From NCBI GenBank assembly GCA_003614735.1, contig KZ992434.1:1-64000 (forward strand): a stretch of DNA of 64,000 nucleotides, in the 5' to 3' direction. The stretch is from Thamnocephalis sphaerospora. Lineage: Eukaryota; Zoopagomycota; Zoopagomycetes; Zoopagales; Sigmoideomycetaceae. Under the pieces are notes generated by a model. It was not told where the DNA came from, searched no databases, and saw nothing but the letters and a program-made list of their open reading frames with translations. Positions 21,424 to 31,934 of this stretch are shown piece by piece (position 1 is the first letter of the stretch; each line of letters starts with the position of its first letter). The translations under genes were made by a program, and so were the position numbers.

Positions 21424-21822
21424 ATGAAGGCCAACATTCTAGCTATTGCTCTCACCATTACCCTGGCTGCCTTTGCTGATGCATCACCCTCATACGGCTA
21501 CGGCAGTGTAGGCGGCAGCAAGGGTGGCAGCTATGGTGGCGGCCACGGCGGCAGCGGCGGCAGCTACGGTGGCAGCAAGGGTGGCAGCTATGGTGGCGGC
21601 CACGGCGGCAGCGGCGGCAGCTACGGTGGCAGCAAGGGTGGCAGCTATGGTGGCAGCAAGGGTGGCAGCTATGGTGGCGGTCACGGCGGCAGCGGTGGTA
21701 GCTACGGTGGCAGCAAGGGTGGCAGCTATGGTGGCGGCCACGGCGGCAGCGGCGGTAGCTACGGCGGCGGCAAGGGTGGCAGCTATGGTGGCAGCAAGGG
21801 TGGCAGCTACGGCGGTTACTAG
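21424..21822 (+). CDS. Secreted glycine/serine-rich repeat protein, copy 2
   Basis: The predicted protein has 132 residues. Residues 1-20 are a signal peptide (MKANILAIALTITLAAFADA). The rest is an almost perfect array of two units, GGSKGGSY and GGGHGGSGGSY, ending in GGY. The mature chain is built mainly of Gly, Ser, Tyr, Lys and His, with no Cys and few hydrophobic residues. Such composition is typical of secreted structural, wall-associated or adhesive low-complexity proteins; no named family was recognised. Repeat units may expand or contract by slippage. The strong TATA box and short leader suggest high expression. The antisense frame gives Cys/His-rich open frames that are artefacts of the repeat. 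Confidence 0.85.
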   Translation: MKANILAIALTITLAAFADASPSYGYGSVGGSKGGSYGGGHGGSGGSYGGSKGGSYGGGHGGSGGSYGGSKGGSYGGSKGGSYGGGHGGSGGSYGGSKGGSYGGGHGGSGGSYGGGKGGSYGGSKGGSYGGY

Positions 21823-22228
21823 TCACATCGGCCAGCCCAGCGTTGCTCTATGGACAAGCGTGCATTTCACATCAATACAGTAAATGCAGGCTTTAACTAG
21901 CGCTGTCTATAAACCACAATAGTCGTGTTGAATTACTCGCTACGATTCTCACGTGTCAAAGGATGGTATCTTTTAATATCCATGATGCACTGCTCAATGT
22001 AGCGGCCTAGTGCTTTAGCACAGGCCAACAAACTAATGATACACAAAAGCTGCACATGCTGTAGCGGTAAAACCGGTATAGCGAGACGCAGGGAAGGTGG
22101 GCACTGGTGTTGCGCGTAAAAACACCCACATGGCGATCGCTTTTGTCTCGATACAGTGCAATAAACACTGCTGATGGTACGCTGGCGCCTCGTTTGACGC
22201 CCGCTGCTGCCCTGTCATTGGCCCACTG

Positions 22229-24850
22229 CTAAATCTGTCCCTTGATGTCTACCTTGTCAAACTTTCGCATACACACGCTAATAAGAGGCGCAGCCTTTCG
22301 CGTATCCAGCTTGGCTGTGTCCATATCCAAACACTTTTGCAGCTCATGCTCACACAAAAACGTAGCACAGTCCTCCAGCGAGCTGAATCCAAGCTCCTGC
22401 TGCATAAACGTAACCGCAACATTGGGCAAATAGCTAGTGCAAGGAATGAGCGTATGTTAGCGCCGCATACAACGGTCAAGAGCATCGCTGGACTTGTTAC
22501 TTACGCACGGCACATGATGGCCAGAGCATTTAACCGCTCGCGCTCCACAAAGTGGCTCATCAAATAGCGGCCGAGATTTGGCGCTGATGCATACAACTTG
22601 AAGAGGCGGTGGTAGTCTGATGTTGCAATCGCCGAACGTACGTCAAGCGCATGGCGAACGGCCGCATGGCGCTTCTGCGCTTCATCCATGTTTGCCAGCA
22701 TTTCAATGATGTCTACGCGCGGCAGAGCGCTACTGTGTTAGGTCACCCGCTCGTCAGTGGATGCAATACGGCTGTTCGCCTACCAGCGCTGTTTCGCGTA
22801 TGCAGCATATAGAGGATGCGATAAGCAGTAAACTCCACCACGTCTCCCGGAAGATTGTAAGCATACAGCTGGCGCAGTTGAGTCTGGCACTGATTGTACT
22901 CGCCAAGATCGCTCTGCATAACCGAGCCACAGCAGCAATAAGTAAGCACGCAGCAACACCTATAACTTTGCATCGTGCGCCCGACACTTACATTCATCAG
23001 CGCCAAGCGCGCATGTGCCTGGTATACCGCCACGGTAAAGTCGTTTTTGATGCGCTGGACGGTCAGATCCTGGCGTATGGACTTTAGCTGATCGCATAGG
23101 TAAGCATAGGTGGCCTTTTGCCTCCACTTGTCGTAGACAAGCTGCAGCGACTTTTTCAGCACCGGCAGCGGCCGAACCGTCGTCGGATCTGGCGCCTGAT
23201 TTGCGATGAAAATCAGCGTCAGAAATGCGTTTGCTGGCAGCTGCTCGCATCTTCATGACCCACCGATGTCAGGCGTAGATAGCGCTTCTCTAGCTTCTGC
23301 GATGTACCAACAATGGTGTCCTCGTCCCAGTCAATCACCTCCTACAAAATGACAGCAGAATATGCAGCAGCAGCGCATCATTGTAAGTACCGAGTCGAAA
23401 TACACATAATCGCATTATTGCTGTGATGTTACCTTGGCCTGCTGCTTTGCCTGGGCACGAATTGCCTGGCGCGTGACCTCATGATCCACCGTCTCGGCCG
23501 GCTGGAATCGACGCGCGCGCTTCTCTCGCTTAGACTCTTCTTCGCCCGAAACAAACACACGCGATTCCTGCTGCTTTGCCTTCCTAGTAGCGCCAGTGAC
23601 CAGTCGCATGCAATAGGCGTAAGCACCAGCCCACAGGTGCGATCCTGTAGGGTACTTACTTTTTGCGTTTTGTTTCTTTCTTACTCATACTCTCCAGACA
23701 AATACTACAGTGTATCGCAACGTTAGCGCGGCGTGCGTACTGTGCGCCAACATAGCACCGGCTACTCACGCAGGTAGCGGTCGAGTGTCCCAGTCTTGCT
23801 TGTACACCTGGCCTCCCGTGTGCGCGTTGCGGATAATTACCTCAAGCTGCTTGGTTAGCGCTTCGTGTTTCGCCTGAGGGCATGCTTCAAACGCGCGACT
23901 AATATACGCCCTAGTCGCCAGAGCCACAGGTCATAGATGCGTGTAAGCATGCGAGCAGGTACGCTGCCCGACTGCATGTTGTGCTGTGCACAATCTTACC
24001 TCAGACTAGGCGGCCATTTGTCACCAGGGGTACCAGTACTGGCCGTTTTCTCCTTTGCAGCCTCGGTGTCCTCGGCGTCCTGAAAGACATTCTTCCGCGC
24101 CGGCTGGGTACGCGCAAGCGGCTTTACCGCAATATACGCTGGCTTCTCGTCACCGGCCTTTTTCCCACCAAAAGCGTTGCGTGTTGCCATTACAGTCACG
24201 GGCGCCTGTATGCTGGCCGTCGCGCCTACTTTGGACGTTGCCTTTGACAGCGAGTTTGCGCCAGCAGACGACGTCGCACCCAAAGCCGGCTCCTGCTTGC
24301 TCGCAGTCGCGTACTTTTGCGGAGGCTGCGCAGCGGCGCCGCCGCCGCCGCCGCCGCCGTAACTGGCAGCGTGCGATCCATAATTCATACCTGTATCATA
24401 TCCAGCTCCATAACCATAGTTGTAGCCGGACTGACCATAGTAACCACCGTTCGTCTGGCTGTAGGCATCGGACGCATACGTATGGGCGCCGTTACTCGGC
24501 TGTGGCTGCGACTGCTGGCCGTAATGGTCGCCGTACCCTGACGCATACTGGCCGTAATGTGCATGCGTGCCGCCTGCATGTTCCCACCCGTTGGCATAGG
24601 TTCCGTAGTTGTGACCGGCAGCATGACCGCCATATTGGCCATAGGCGCCTGGCTGCTGCGAATAGCCACCGTAGCCTGACTGATCACCGTAGTAGCCGGT
24701 GGCGGTACTCGTCGCATAGCTGGATGCCTGCTGCTGCCCGCTACCGTATTGCTGATAATAGTCAGTTTGCGGAGCCGCGGCTACAGTGGCCGATGGCGGC
24801 GCAGCCTTGTGCTGCGGCTGATCGCTATACGTTGCGGGTGCGTTATACAT
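22229..24850 (-). CDS. THP3: SAC3/GANP-domain protein, Thp3/LENG8 family, with prion-like N-terminus
   Basis: Thp3 (LENG8 in animals) works with Csn12 in transcription elongation and mRNA maturation; its PCI-like SAC3 domain contacts RNA. The start ATG ([10 protein letters not shown]) opens a ~200-residue Tyr/Gly/Gln/Ser-rich segment, then Ala/Lys-rich linkers and KWPPSLR, where LENG8 proteins align. Later exons carry [48 protein letters not shown], and the SAC3 core [30 protein letters not shown] and [15 protein letters not shown]. The C-terminus ends VDIKGQI before a TAG. At least seven exons are needed; not every junction was resolved. An in-frame ATG at 24892 would add 14 residues, but the next one at 24850 has the better context. 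Confidence 0.85.
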
Positions 24851-25831
24851 GGCACTGACTCTGGAGACAAGCAGCAAAAGTCCACGGATCAAGTGTGTTT
24901 GGAAATGGCGTTATCGGACCGGCGATGAAGACGACGGTGTCTGCAGCGGCAGCGCCGGTAGCCCGGGCGTGTCTTGCACGTTCAAGGCGAGGCCAGCAGC
25001 GATCGGCCGTGGCGCAATTCAAGGTCACGCGCTAATGCCCAGCGATTCGCAAGCCCCAGTTCACACACATACACATACGCTCGCACACACACACACACAC
25101 ACACACGCACACACAAATAGCAATAAGCAACGCAGCGCCGGGAGAGATATCGAAATAGTCGTACGCGCACGTGAGCCGCGCAAGATGGTCGTCGTGCACA
25201 CTAGACTGGCACACTGAGCCGTGCCAAGGGCGGCAGCGAAGCGTGGATAGGAAGAGACGTCGGGAACGGTACCGGCTAGAACGGTGCCGAGGGCAGTAGC
25301 TTGTATGCGTGTGATAGCAAGTCAGCCGATCCGATGGCGACAGCGACAACAGATGGGGCACAGTCGACCGGCGTTCCGGTGAGAGAGCAGCGCTTTTGGT
25401 TACTGGCACGGCTATGAGCAGAACGCAAGAGGGCCGGGAAAGAGATGAGGCGTGGAAACGAAAGAGCGCCGCTGATGGCGGGATATATGCGTCGAAACGA
25501 AGCAGCGTTGTAGAGGCGCAAGCGGAAAGAAAAGCAGCTGTTTGACAACCAAACGCTGGCAACCGCAGCCCTCTTTCTCACCTACCTGGACGCATCCACC
25601 CAGACTACCTCCACCTGCCCGCGCCACTGTCCAGCAGCCAGGCAACGTACGCTGCTACACCGTGCAAAGCCTTTTTGAACGACCTGGTTTTAAGATTCAC
25701 GCTCCGCCACCGCCTGCCTGGGCCTAGTCTTGGCGTGCTCTCTACTACAGCCGTTGCTGTCGCCGTCGCTGCAACTTCCGTCACGACCACGGCCCCTTGT
25801 CAGCCAACGACGCTCTAAACCGGTGCCCAGC
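24851..25831. other. Divergent promoter region, THP3 and SNARE gene
   Basis: About 980 bp separates two divergent start codons. It contains a CA microsatellite. No gene or motif beyond that was recognised. Confidence 0.5.
25062..25115. repeat. (CA)n microsatellite, imperfect
   Basis: CA runs are interrupted by TA, TCG and CG dinucleotides in the THP3 upstream region. Confidence 0.85.
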
Positions 25832-27085
25832 ATGTCGCAGGAAGACCCATTCCTTGTGGTGAAAGCGTGCGTTGACGCGTGCACCATGGCAGTCCTGGGA
25901 TTACGTACTCATACCATGCTGCGCCGCTCTTTAGGGAGGTGGAGATTGCGCTGACAAATGCCGACACGTATTTGCAGAGCTGGCGGCGCATCATGCGCAC
26001 TGTCACATCGGCGCAGTCGGAGGAGCTGTCTCAGGCGCGCCAAGAGCTGGAAGAGTGTCTGCGCAACGTTGAAGATGATGTCCAGGATTTGACCGAGGCA
26101 ATCCATATCCTTTATTGTTGGGCAACAAAGCGCATGTCTAGTCTGCAAACTCACTAGTCCTTGACGCGTATCGCTTGTGTACAGGCGGTCGAGCTCAATC
26201 CGCGCAAGTTCCAGATCACGCCGGCTGAGATGGAGCATCGCCGCCGCTTTGTCGAGACGACCAAGCAGACGATTCACGTAGGCGCAGCAAGCACGCGTTG
26301 GATCATACGCAGCGCATGGCTGACCACGTTTTCATGACTGCGCTGGCGTGAAACAGAGTATCCGCGAGAGCATGACAGCACGGGCCAAAGAGTTTCAGGA
26401 GGCTCAGGCGCGCAAGGTAGGCCAGGGCAGCGCATGAGAAATGACGACGGCATGATTGACTGGCGTGACGCTGGCATGCCACAGGCTCTACTCGAGACAC
26501 GACAGCGCCCAGATGCTGCTGGTCATGTGGCGGTAAACATGGATGAAGAGCGTCGACGCAACAACCAAGACTTTATCCAGGACGAGCAGCAGCAGCAGAT
26601 GGTAGGCCGGTGACCGCCATGGCGACATGGCACGAATCGTTGCGCTGATCTGCGCATACCAGATGATCATGGAGCAGCAGGATGTGCATCTGGACTCGGT
26701 TCTGGGCACAGTCACCAACCTGAAAGAGGTAGCTCATGTGATGGGCCGGGAATTGGACGATCAGAATGTGTAAGTGCAGTTACTGCGATGACCCTGCCGC
26801 ATACACTTGTCTCATGTCGACGATCGTTAGTCTGCTGGAGGAACTCGAAGGTGATGTGGACCGGACGCAGTCTGGTATCGACCGCGCCACCGGCAAGGTG
26901 AAGGAGATTTTGCGCAAAAGCCGAGGTAGGCCGTCGACACGTTCGCTTGCTGCACACACTCTTTTGCTCACGCCTGTGTGTGTGTGTGTGTGTGTGTGTG
27001 GCTCACAGAGAGCCGCTCCAACTGCTGCATCACCATTCTGATCATCGTGCTGATCATCCTTTTGATCCTGGTCATCACGCTCTAG
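25832..27085 (+). CDS. TLG1: Syntaxin-6/Tlg1-type t-SNARE
   Basis: Syntaxin-6 family Qc-SNAREs mediate fusion at the trans-Golgi network and endosomes. The first exon MSQEDPFLVVK matches the syntaxin-6 start. The N-terminal three-helix domain follows (EVEIALTNADTYLQSWRR, VEDDVQDLTEAIH, AVELNPRKFQITPAEMEHR). A coiled SNARE motif spans VHLDSVLGTVTNLKEVAH to DRATGKVKEILRKS, with Gln at the zero layer in LDDQN. A hydrophobic C-terminal anchor (CCITILIIVLIILLILVITL) ends three bases before the TAG. About eight short exons are required. The last intron contains a long TG run directly before the acceptor. Confidence 0.92.
26975..27000. repeat. (TG)13 in the last intron of the SNARE gene
   Basis: A perfect TG run ends eight bases before the CACAG acceptor, taking the place of a polypyrimidine tract. 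Confidence 0.9.
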
Positions 27086-27257
27086 GCGGATGCCACAACC
27101 AGCAGCGCCACGCTTTGCCCTCCATCTCTTGTCGTCTGTGTATCCATCGCACGCTGCGCTATAAACTATCGGCGCAAACTATGCGCATTTATTCATCCAC
27201 ACCTGCACAAACATCGTCTTGCACGATTGGCTCTCATGTCATCCAGCCAGCAGCCAT

Positions 27258-28405
27258 CTAGCTCATAAACTGTGCAATCCAGATGGCGAAAAAACCGAAT
27301 CCAGCCGAGGCCAGCATAATAGCAATCAGGTAAAACATATTAAGAGCCTGCGGCTTGACTGTCGTCTCCACAAAGCTGTTCTTGCGCTCCAACTCGGCCG
27401 CCAAATGCTTCCGGGCCTCTGCTAGCGCGTTGGCAAGCGACGGGTCCTTGGCCGAGTCCACGTCCTTGGCCAGTCGTACGGCTGTCTCCAGCGACTCGAC
27501 CGCTTGGGCGTACTCCTTTTGCTGCATGAGTACGGTGCCTAGTACCACCAGCGCACGTCACAACGCCACATGCCATGAACAAAAGGGGTCAGCGCCACCG
27601 ACAACGCATGCTACCGTGTTGCACCATTTCCCCCGCCCATGTACCCACCTAGCCGATAGTGACCCTTGGGCCATTCTGGGCGCAATGCCACGCAACAGTC
27701 AGCATGGTACTTTGCCTCCTTGATGCTACCGTGACGCAGCATGGCCTGGCAGGCATTGGCATGTAGAATGTGATTGTCCGGATCCAGACCAAGCGCTTCG
27801 CAGTAGGCCAGAATGGCACGGTCAAAGTCGCCCGCTTGAAAGTGCTTGTTGCCCTGGTCCTTGAGTTTTGCCACACGCGCAGCGTCGATCGGCTTGGAGG
27901 ACGCGTTGGCTTGCGGACGCCACGCCTCCACCACGGGCGTCTGTTGAGTGCTCGAGCTGGCCGCACTAGCACTGATGCCGGCGCTTGCCTCGGCGCTACC
28001 GACACTTGGCCTAACCCCACCGCCGGCCGCCGCCACCCTCTCCTCAATGTCCTTTCTCCGGCGCAGCATCCGCTGGCAGTCGTCCATGCGGCCCAGCTCG
28101 TTGTAGGACTTGGCCAAACGCACGCAGGCGGCCGCATGGTAGGTGGAACAGCCTGGCGCAATACCCTCGTCTATCGGCTGGTCTGGCAGCTCCAGCACGC
28201 GCAGCGCATCGGGAATGGCGGCTGCCCAGCGCTCTTCCTGCACATAGCAGGTGCACCGGCTCAGCAGTGGCATGGGATGCCCCGGCAGCCGGTCAACCAA
28301 TTCGGAAAAGGCCTCGCGTGCTGCGGGCAGATTGCCTTCGTTGACCTCATGTTGTGCACGCTCTAGCAGCGTCTGCAAAAGTTCGCGTGTCATTGGGCTC
28401 GTCAT
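27258..28405 (-). CDS. Tail-anchored TPR co-chaperone-like protein
   Basis: Two exons (28405-27649 and 27538-27258) join in frame. The N-terminal half has helical repeats (ARQ/EVNEGNLPAAREAFSEL type), then a Ser/Ala-rich linker. A three-TPR block near the C-terminus begins VAKLKDQGNKHFQAGDFD. It keeps the residues that form the two-carboxylate clamp for Hsp70/Hsp90 C-termini: Lys and Asn in LKDQGNKHF, Asn in ILHANACQA, and Lys and Arg in WPKGHYRLG. The protein ends with a single hydrophobic helix (MFYLIAIMLASAGFGFFAIW) and a six-residue tail, as in tail-anchored membrane proteins. I infer a chaperone-docking receptor on ER, mitochondria or peroxisomes; no specific orthologue could be named. 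Confidence 0.8.
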
Positions 28406-29404
28406 GGCGTGTGGGCGTGGCAGTGCTCGGATGTGCAGCGGGTCAAGAAGCGGAGAGCGTTGTTCAAATGGTTGTCCGAGCGTCCGAATGATTGGCTGCT
28501 TCACATCAAGGGAGCGGATGGTAAGGTGTGCCGTGCGCCCACCCACACTTGCGCTCGCTCTTTATTCTAGTCCTAGTCTCGCCTCTCGTCTCTCTTCCGC
28601 CCGCAAGCACGCACGGTTCGCCTGCGCTCTATTCTCTATTCTACTTATCGCCCGACGCTCACCTCGCCCGGCACCGCTGTTGGCGAGCTCGCGCACGCAT
28701 CGAGCCAAACGCAGACGGCCGCCACTCGCCGGTTCCCGCTTGTTTACCGCTTGCACGTGTGCCTGCGGCTTACTCCAGCTACGCCATCTCGCGGCTTCAG
28801 CACAAGCCCTGGTGCACACCGGCGACTTTAGATCGCCGTCGGATTGAACAGTGCGCCCACTACAGCGTCTAGCTGCGTGTCGGCATCTGCTGTGGTCGGA
28901 CCAGTGGTGGAACGCTGTTCGTAGACCGGCTACCCCGCATAGTGCGGTCATTGTGGTCGTTATAGCTGCGGCTGCGCGTGGATCTACGCTAGCGCAGGAG
29001 GTAAGCAGCCGGGGCCAGGGGTTACTGGCGCGCATATGCGCATAGAACCGCCAACGACAACGTCTGCGTGAACGAGTGCCGCGACCTGCAACGTCAACGC
29101 ACCGTTTTCTAACTTGTTTTCGGCGCATTCCACCGCTGGTACAGACGGAACGCATAACGCCCCAGTAGAATCGCGCTAGTAACCCGACACACACTGCTTC
29201 TACGCAAGCCCATTCCAATCGACCGACCGACCGACCGACCGACCGACCGACCGACCAACGACCGCCTGGGGCTCAGACAGCCGAGGCGTCAAGGCGTGCT
29301 GCAGCGGCGCCTTTTCTTTGCTCCTCTGCTCATTCTAGCACGTCACCTCTTCTCTTTATTCGTGTCTATACTGCCATTGTCGGCCGGGAGCCATTACCAT
29401 CACG
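28406..29404. other. Divergent intergenic region, TPR gene and BEM1
   Basis: About 1 kb. The 360 bases directly before the BEM1 start contain no ATG and include a GACC repeat and CT-rich sequence, consistent with a long BEM1 5' leader. No gene was recognised. Confidence 0.5.
29220..29256. repeat. (CGAC)n tetranucleotide repeat
   Basis: About nine CGAC/GACC units lie about 150 nt upstream of the BEM1 start codon, probably in its leader. Confidence 0.9.
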
Positions 29405-31207
29405 ATGCCGCGCTTCAAGTCGCTCTCTGACATTCGGCGCTCGCTCAAGGGTGACATACCGCCGCCGCCGCCGTCACGTCTAAATGCCGGCGTGCCCTCA
29501 GCCACCATACCACCCAAAAAGGTGATCAAGGCGCTGTACGACTTTACGGCCGAGTCGCCAAACGAGCTTTCTTTCCGTGCTGGAGACTTTTTCCACGTCA
29601 TCGGCAACGAAAACGATGTCAACTGGTATGAGGCGTATAATCCGCTGACCAATGCACGTGGCATGGTGCCGGTCAAGTACTTTGAGGTGCTGGGTCGACA
29701 GGCCACGTCGCCCGCTTCGGCCACGCCACCCGCGCTGCCGCCCATTTCGAGCAGTGTCGCGCGGTTCTCCAGCGTCGATGAGATTACCAACATTGGCGGC
29801 AACAAGCCCATGACATCGCCGCTGCCACGCGCCATGTCGCCCAACGCCAATGGCCGGCGAAGTGCAGCGTCGCGGCCGTCGGCAGAGCACCATCGCGGGC
29901 ACGCGTCGCGGCCCAGCGCCAGCAGCCGCACTTCGACCGGCATGGGCGGTGCTGCACACACGCTGCACGGCGTAATGCTGTTTGACTTTGCTGCGGAACG
30001 GCCCAACGAGCTGAACGCGTCAGCGGGTGACGACATTTTAATTGTGGCACAATCGCACGAAGATTGGTTTGTGGCAAAGTTCATCAACAAGCTGGGCGGT
30101 CCTGGCCTGATCCCGGTCGCTTTTGTGGAGGTACACGATCCAGAGACCAATAGTCCTGTTGACGATCTGGCGGGCATGATGCAGCGACTGCAGATTTCGC
30201 TGCCATCGGTGGAGGAGTGGAAGCGCATGGTGATGCAGCAGGAGCAGGACTCGGAAAGCAGCGATGTCCTGGGCGCCATGGGCGGCGGACGACATCAGCG
30301 TGGCCCGTCCAACGTGTCGCATCACTCGCATCACTCGCATCACTCGCACACGTCCAACGCAAGTGGCATGGCGCGCAGCAACTCGCGTGGCACCGGCTTC
30401 CCCGCCTCCGAGGTGGTGGATTCGGCCTGCGTCGAATCCTACATCACGCAGGAAGATCAGTTCTGGTTCCTGATCCGGCTGTTTATGGCCGACGGTTCGC
30501 AGCACACCGTCTATCGCGTATACGAAGACTTTTACTCTTTCCAGATTGCACTGCTGGACACGTTCCCGGAGGAGGCTGGACGCACCGGAAAACGCCGCAT
30601 TCTGCCGTACATGCCAGCACCGCTGTCCTTTGTAGATGAGGTGGTCACGGCCGAGCGGTGCGGACACCTGGACACCTACATCAAGGAGCTGTGCGATGTG
30701 CCCGAATATATTCGTAATTCGACATTGCTGCGCCGCTTCTTTGGCCTGGAAGAGGACGAAGATGAGGATGGCGATGTGGTTAGCAACGGCGATGGCGGCA
30801 ACGGCGGCGGTCAGCACCGACACACACACTCGACATCATCGTCAGCCGGTCGATCGCAGCGCCGTGGCACGCCGCCCAACAGCGGACGTGCCGCGGGCAA
30901 GGTGAACTCCTCGTCCTACGGCAGCCCCACCAGCCCGCTCCCGGAGACGGCAGCGCCCGCCGAGGCAGGCAACGTACCGATGCTCAAGGTCAAGCTCATG
31001 TACAACGACGATCTGATTGCCATCCGTGTGCCCAACACCATCACCTACGTGGCGCTTTGGGAAAAGATCTTTGAGCGACTCGGCCCCAGCGTCAAGGCAG
31101 TCTCGTGGAAGGGCGCATCGGGCGACTGGAACACGCTGGACAGCGAGGATGACCTCCGCCAGGCGCTTTCGGAAACGGGCGGAAAGCTAACGCTGCACGC
31201 CACGTAG
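29405..31207 (+). CDS. BEM1: Bem1/Scd2-type polarity scaffold (SH3-SH3-PX-PB1)
   Basis: Bem1 brings Cdc42, its GEF Cdc24 and PAK kinases together at sites of polarised growth. The single 600-codon frame shows the full domain order. SH3-1 spans about 38-95 (VIKALYDFTAESPNELSFR). SH3-2 spans about 180-240 (GVMLFDFAAERPNEL and WFVAKFINKLGGPGLIP). PX spans about 335-450 (VESYITQEDQFWFLIRLF, VYRVYEDFYSFQ, LPYMPAPLSFV). PB1 spans about 523-600 (LKVKLMYNDDLIAIRVP, ending KLTLHAT); PB1 binds Cdc24. A proline run at 17-23 and a His/Ser repeat (SHHSHHSHHSH, bases about 30319-30350) lie in linkers. No introns are present, unlike most neighbours. Confidence 0.96.
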   Translation: MPRFKSLSDIRRSLKGDIPPPPPSRLNAGVPSATIPPKKVIKALYDFTAESPNELSFRAGDFFHVIGNENDVNWYEAYNPLTNARGMVPVKYFEVLGRQATSPASATPPALPPISSSVARFSSVDEITNIGGNKPMTSPLPRAMSPNANGRRSAASRPSAEHHRGHASRPSASSRTSTGMGGAAHTLHGVMLFDFAAERPNELNASAGDDILIVAQSHEDWFVAKFINKLGGPGLIPVAFVEVHDPETNSPVDDLAGMMQRLQISLPSVEEWKRMVMQQEQDSESSDVLGAMGGGRHQRGPSNVSHHSHHSHHSHTSNASGMARSNSRGTGFPASEVVDSACVESYITQEDQFWFLIRLFMADGSQHTVYRVYEDFYSFQIALLDTFPEEAGRTGKRRILPYMPAPLSFVDEVVTAERCGHLDTYIKELCDVPEYIRNSTLLRRFFGLEEDEDEDGDVVSNGDGGNGGGQHRHTHSTSSSAGRSQRRGTPPNSGRAAGKVNSSSYGSPTSPLPETAAPAEAGNVPMLKVKLMYNDDLIAIRVPNTITYVALWEKIFERLGPSVKAVSWKGASGDWNTLDSEDDLRQALSETGGKLTLHAT

Positions 31208-31722
31208 CCAGCGGGCATCCTGAGCGCCTGCGGCGTTGCTACGTTATTGTTGTTGTTCAGTCGCGGCAATGGCCACGGCCTTGGCCGCGTCCTTTCTCCT
31301 TCTCTGTCGTCGTACACGTTCCTCACTCACGCTTTCTCACTCTTCTTTCTCTGCCTGCCCGCCTTTGGCAACGCCCGGTGACCCTTCTGCGCCGATGGCT
31401 CATCCGCACAAATCCCACGTCTTTCTCCATACATGTGCCCTGCACCTGCTTATTTTGTTGTGCCCATGACGAGCGCGTGCGCTCCAGCCCTTTTGTGTCC
31501 CAGCGTTGCCTTGAGCCGATGATAAACACTGCGCCATTTTGAGAATCCCACACTGCCTTTGCTGGCTCCTAGGCTTAGCCTCTAAATCTATGTTTACACC
31601 GCAGGATCATGTGTCCCCCCCTGGCCGCCCGGACCGGCCACACGCTTTGTCATGCTGACCTATGGGGTGTCGCGCTTGGCGGCTGCCGTTGCGACCAAGC
31701 GGAGCATTCTTTCCTTGTCATG
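31208..31722. other. Intergenic region downstream of BEM1
   Basis: This stretch holds the BEM1 3' end and the distal upstream region of the bZIP gene. No gene was recognised. Confidence 0.5.
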
Positions 31723-31763
31723 ATGACTCATTGCTGTACAGTATTACTGGGATATTGACTCAT
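31723..31763 (+). promoter_or_regulatory. Paired Gcn4/CPRE-type sites upstream of the bZIP gene
   Basis: Two TGACTCA cores lie 32 bp apart: 31724-31730 within the perfect palindrome ATGACTCAT, and 31756-31762 within TTGACTCATTGG, which also contains an inverted CCAAT box. This is the consensus bound by Gcn4/CpcA. The sites stand about 1.03-1.07 kb before the bZIP start codon and some 170-210 bp before an ATG-free leader-like stretch, the position expected of promoter elements. Confidence 0.6.
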
Positions 31764-31934
31764 TGGCCGTTTCAAAGGCATGCTCTATCTTGGGTGTTGC
31801 ATTCGCAGCGTGTCTTTTGCTCAATGTCCATGTGCTGCGCCGTGACGTGACCCTACACCCTTTGGGCAGCTGTCGGCACCGGGGAGCATCGACATCGGCA
31901 CGCCAACCGCTGAATCAGACCCATCTGCGACATG

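Larger units (their letters stand above)
16029..21822. repeat. Right arm of the large inverted duplication
   Basis: This is the mirror copy of 1-5580. It carries lanosterol synthase copy 2 and the complete glycine-rich protein gene, both on the plus strand. In the tract at about 18447-21470 I found a single base difference from the left arm (T here against A at position 974 in the left arm) where I compared closely. Upstream of that tract, exons 2-9 and their introns are clearly diverged. Confidence 0.95.

Noticed and set aside
21458-21883. Cys/His-rich antisense and Ala/Met-rich frames over the glycine-rich gene
   Set aside because: They are shadows created by the GGC-rich repeat; only the frame with a signal peptide and regular repeats makes sense.
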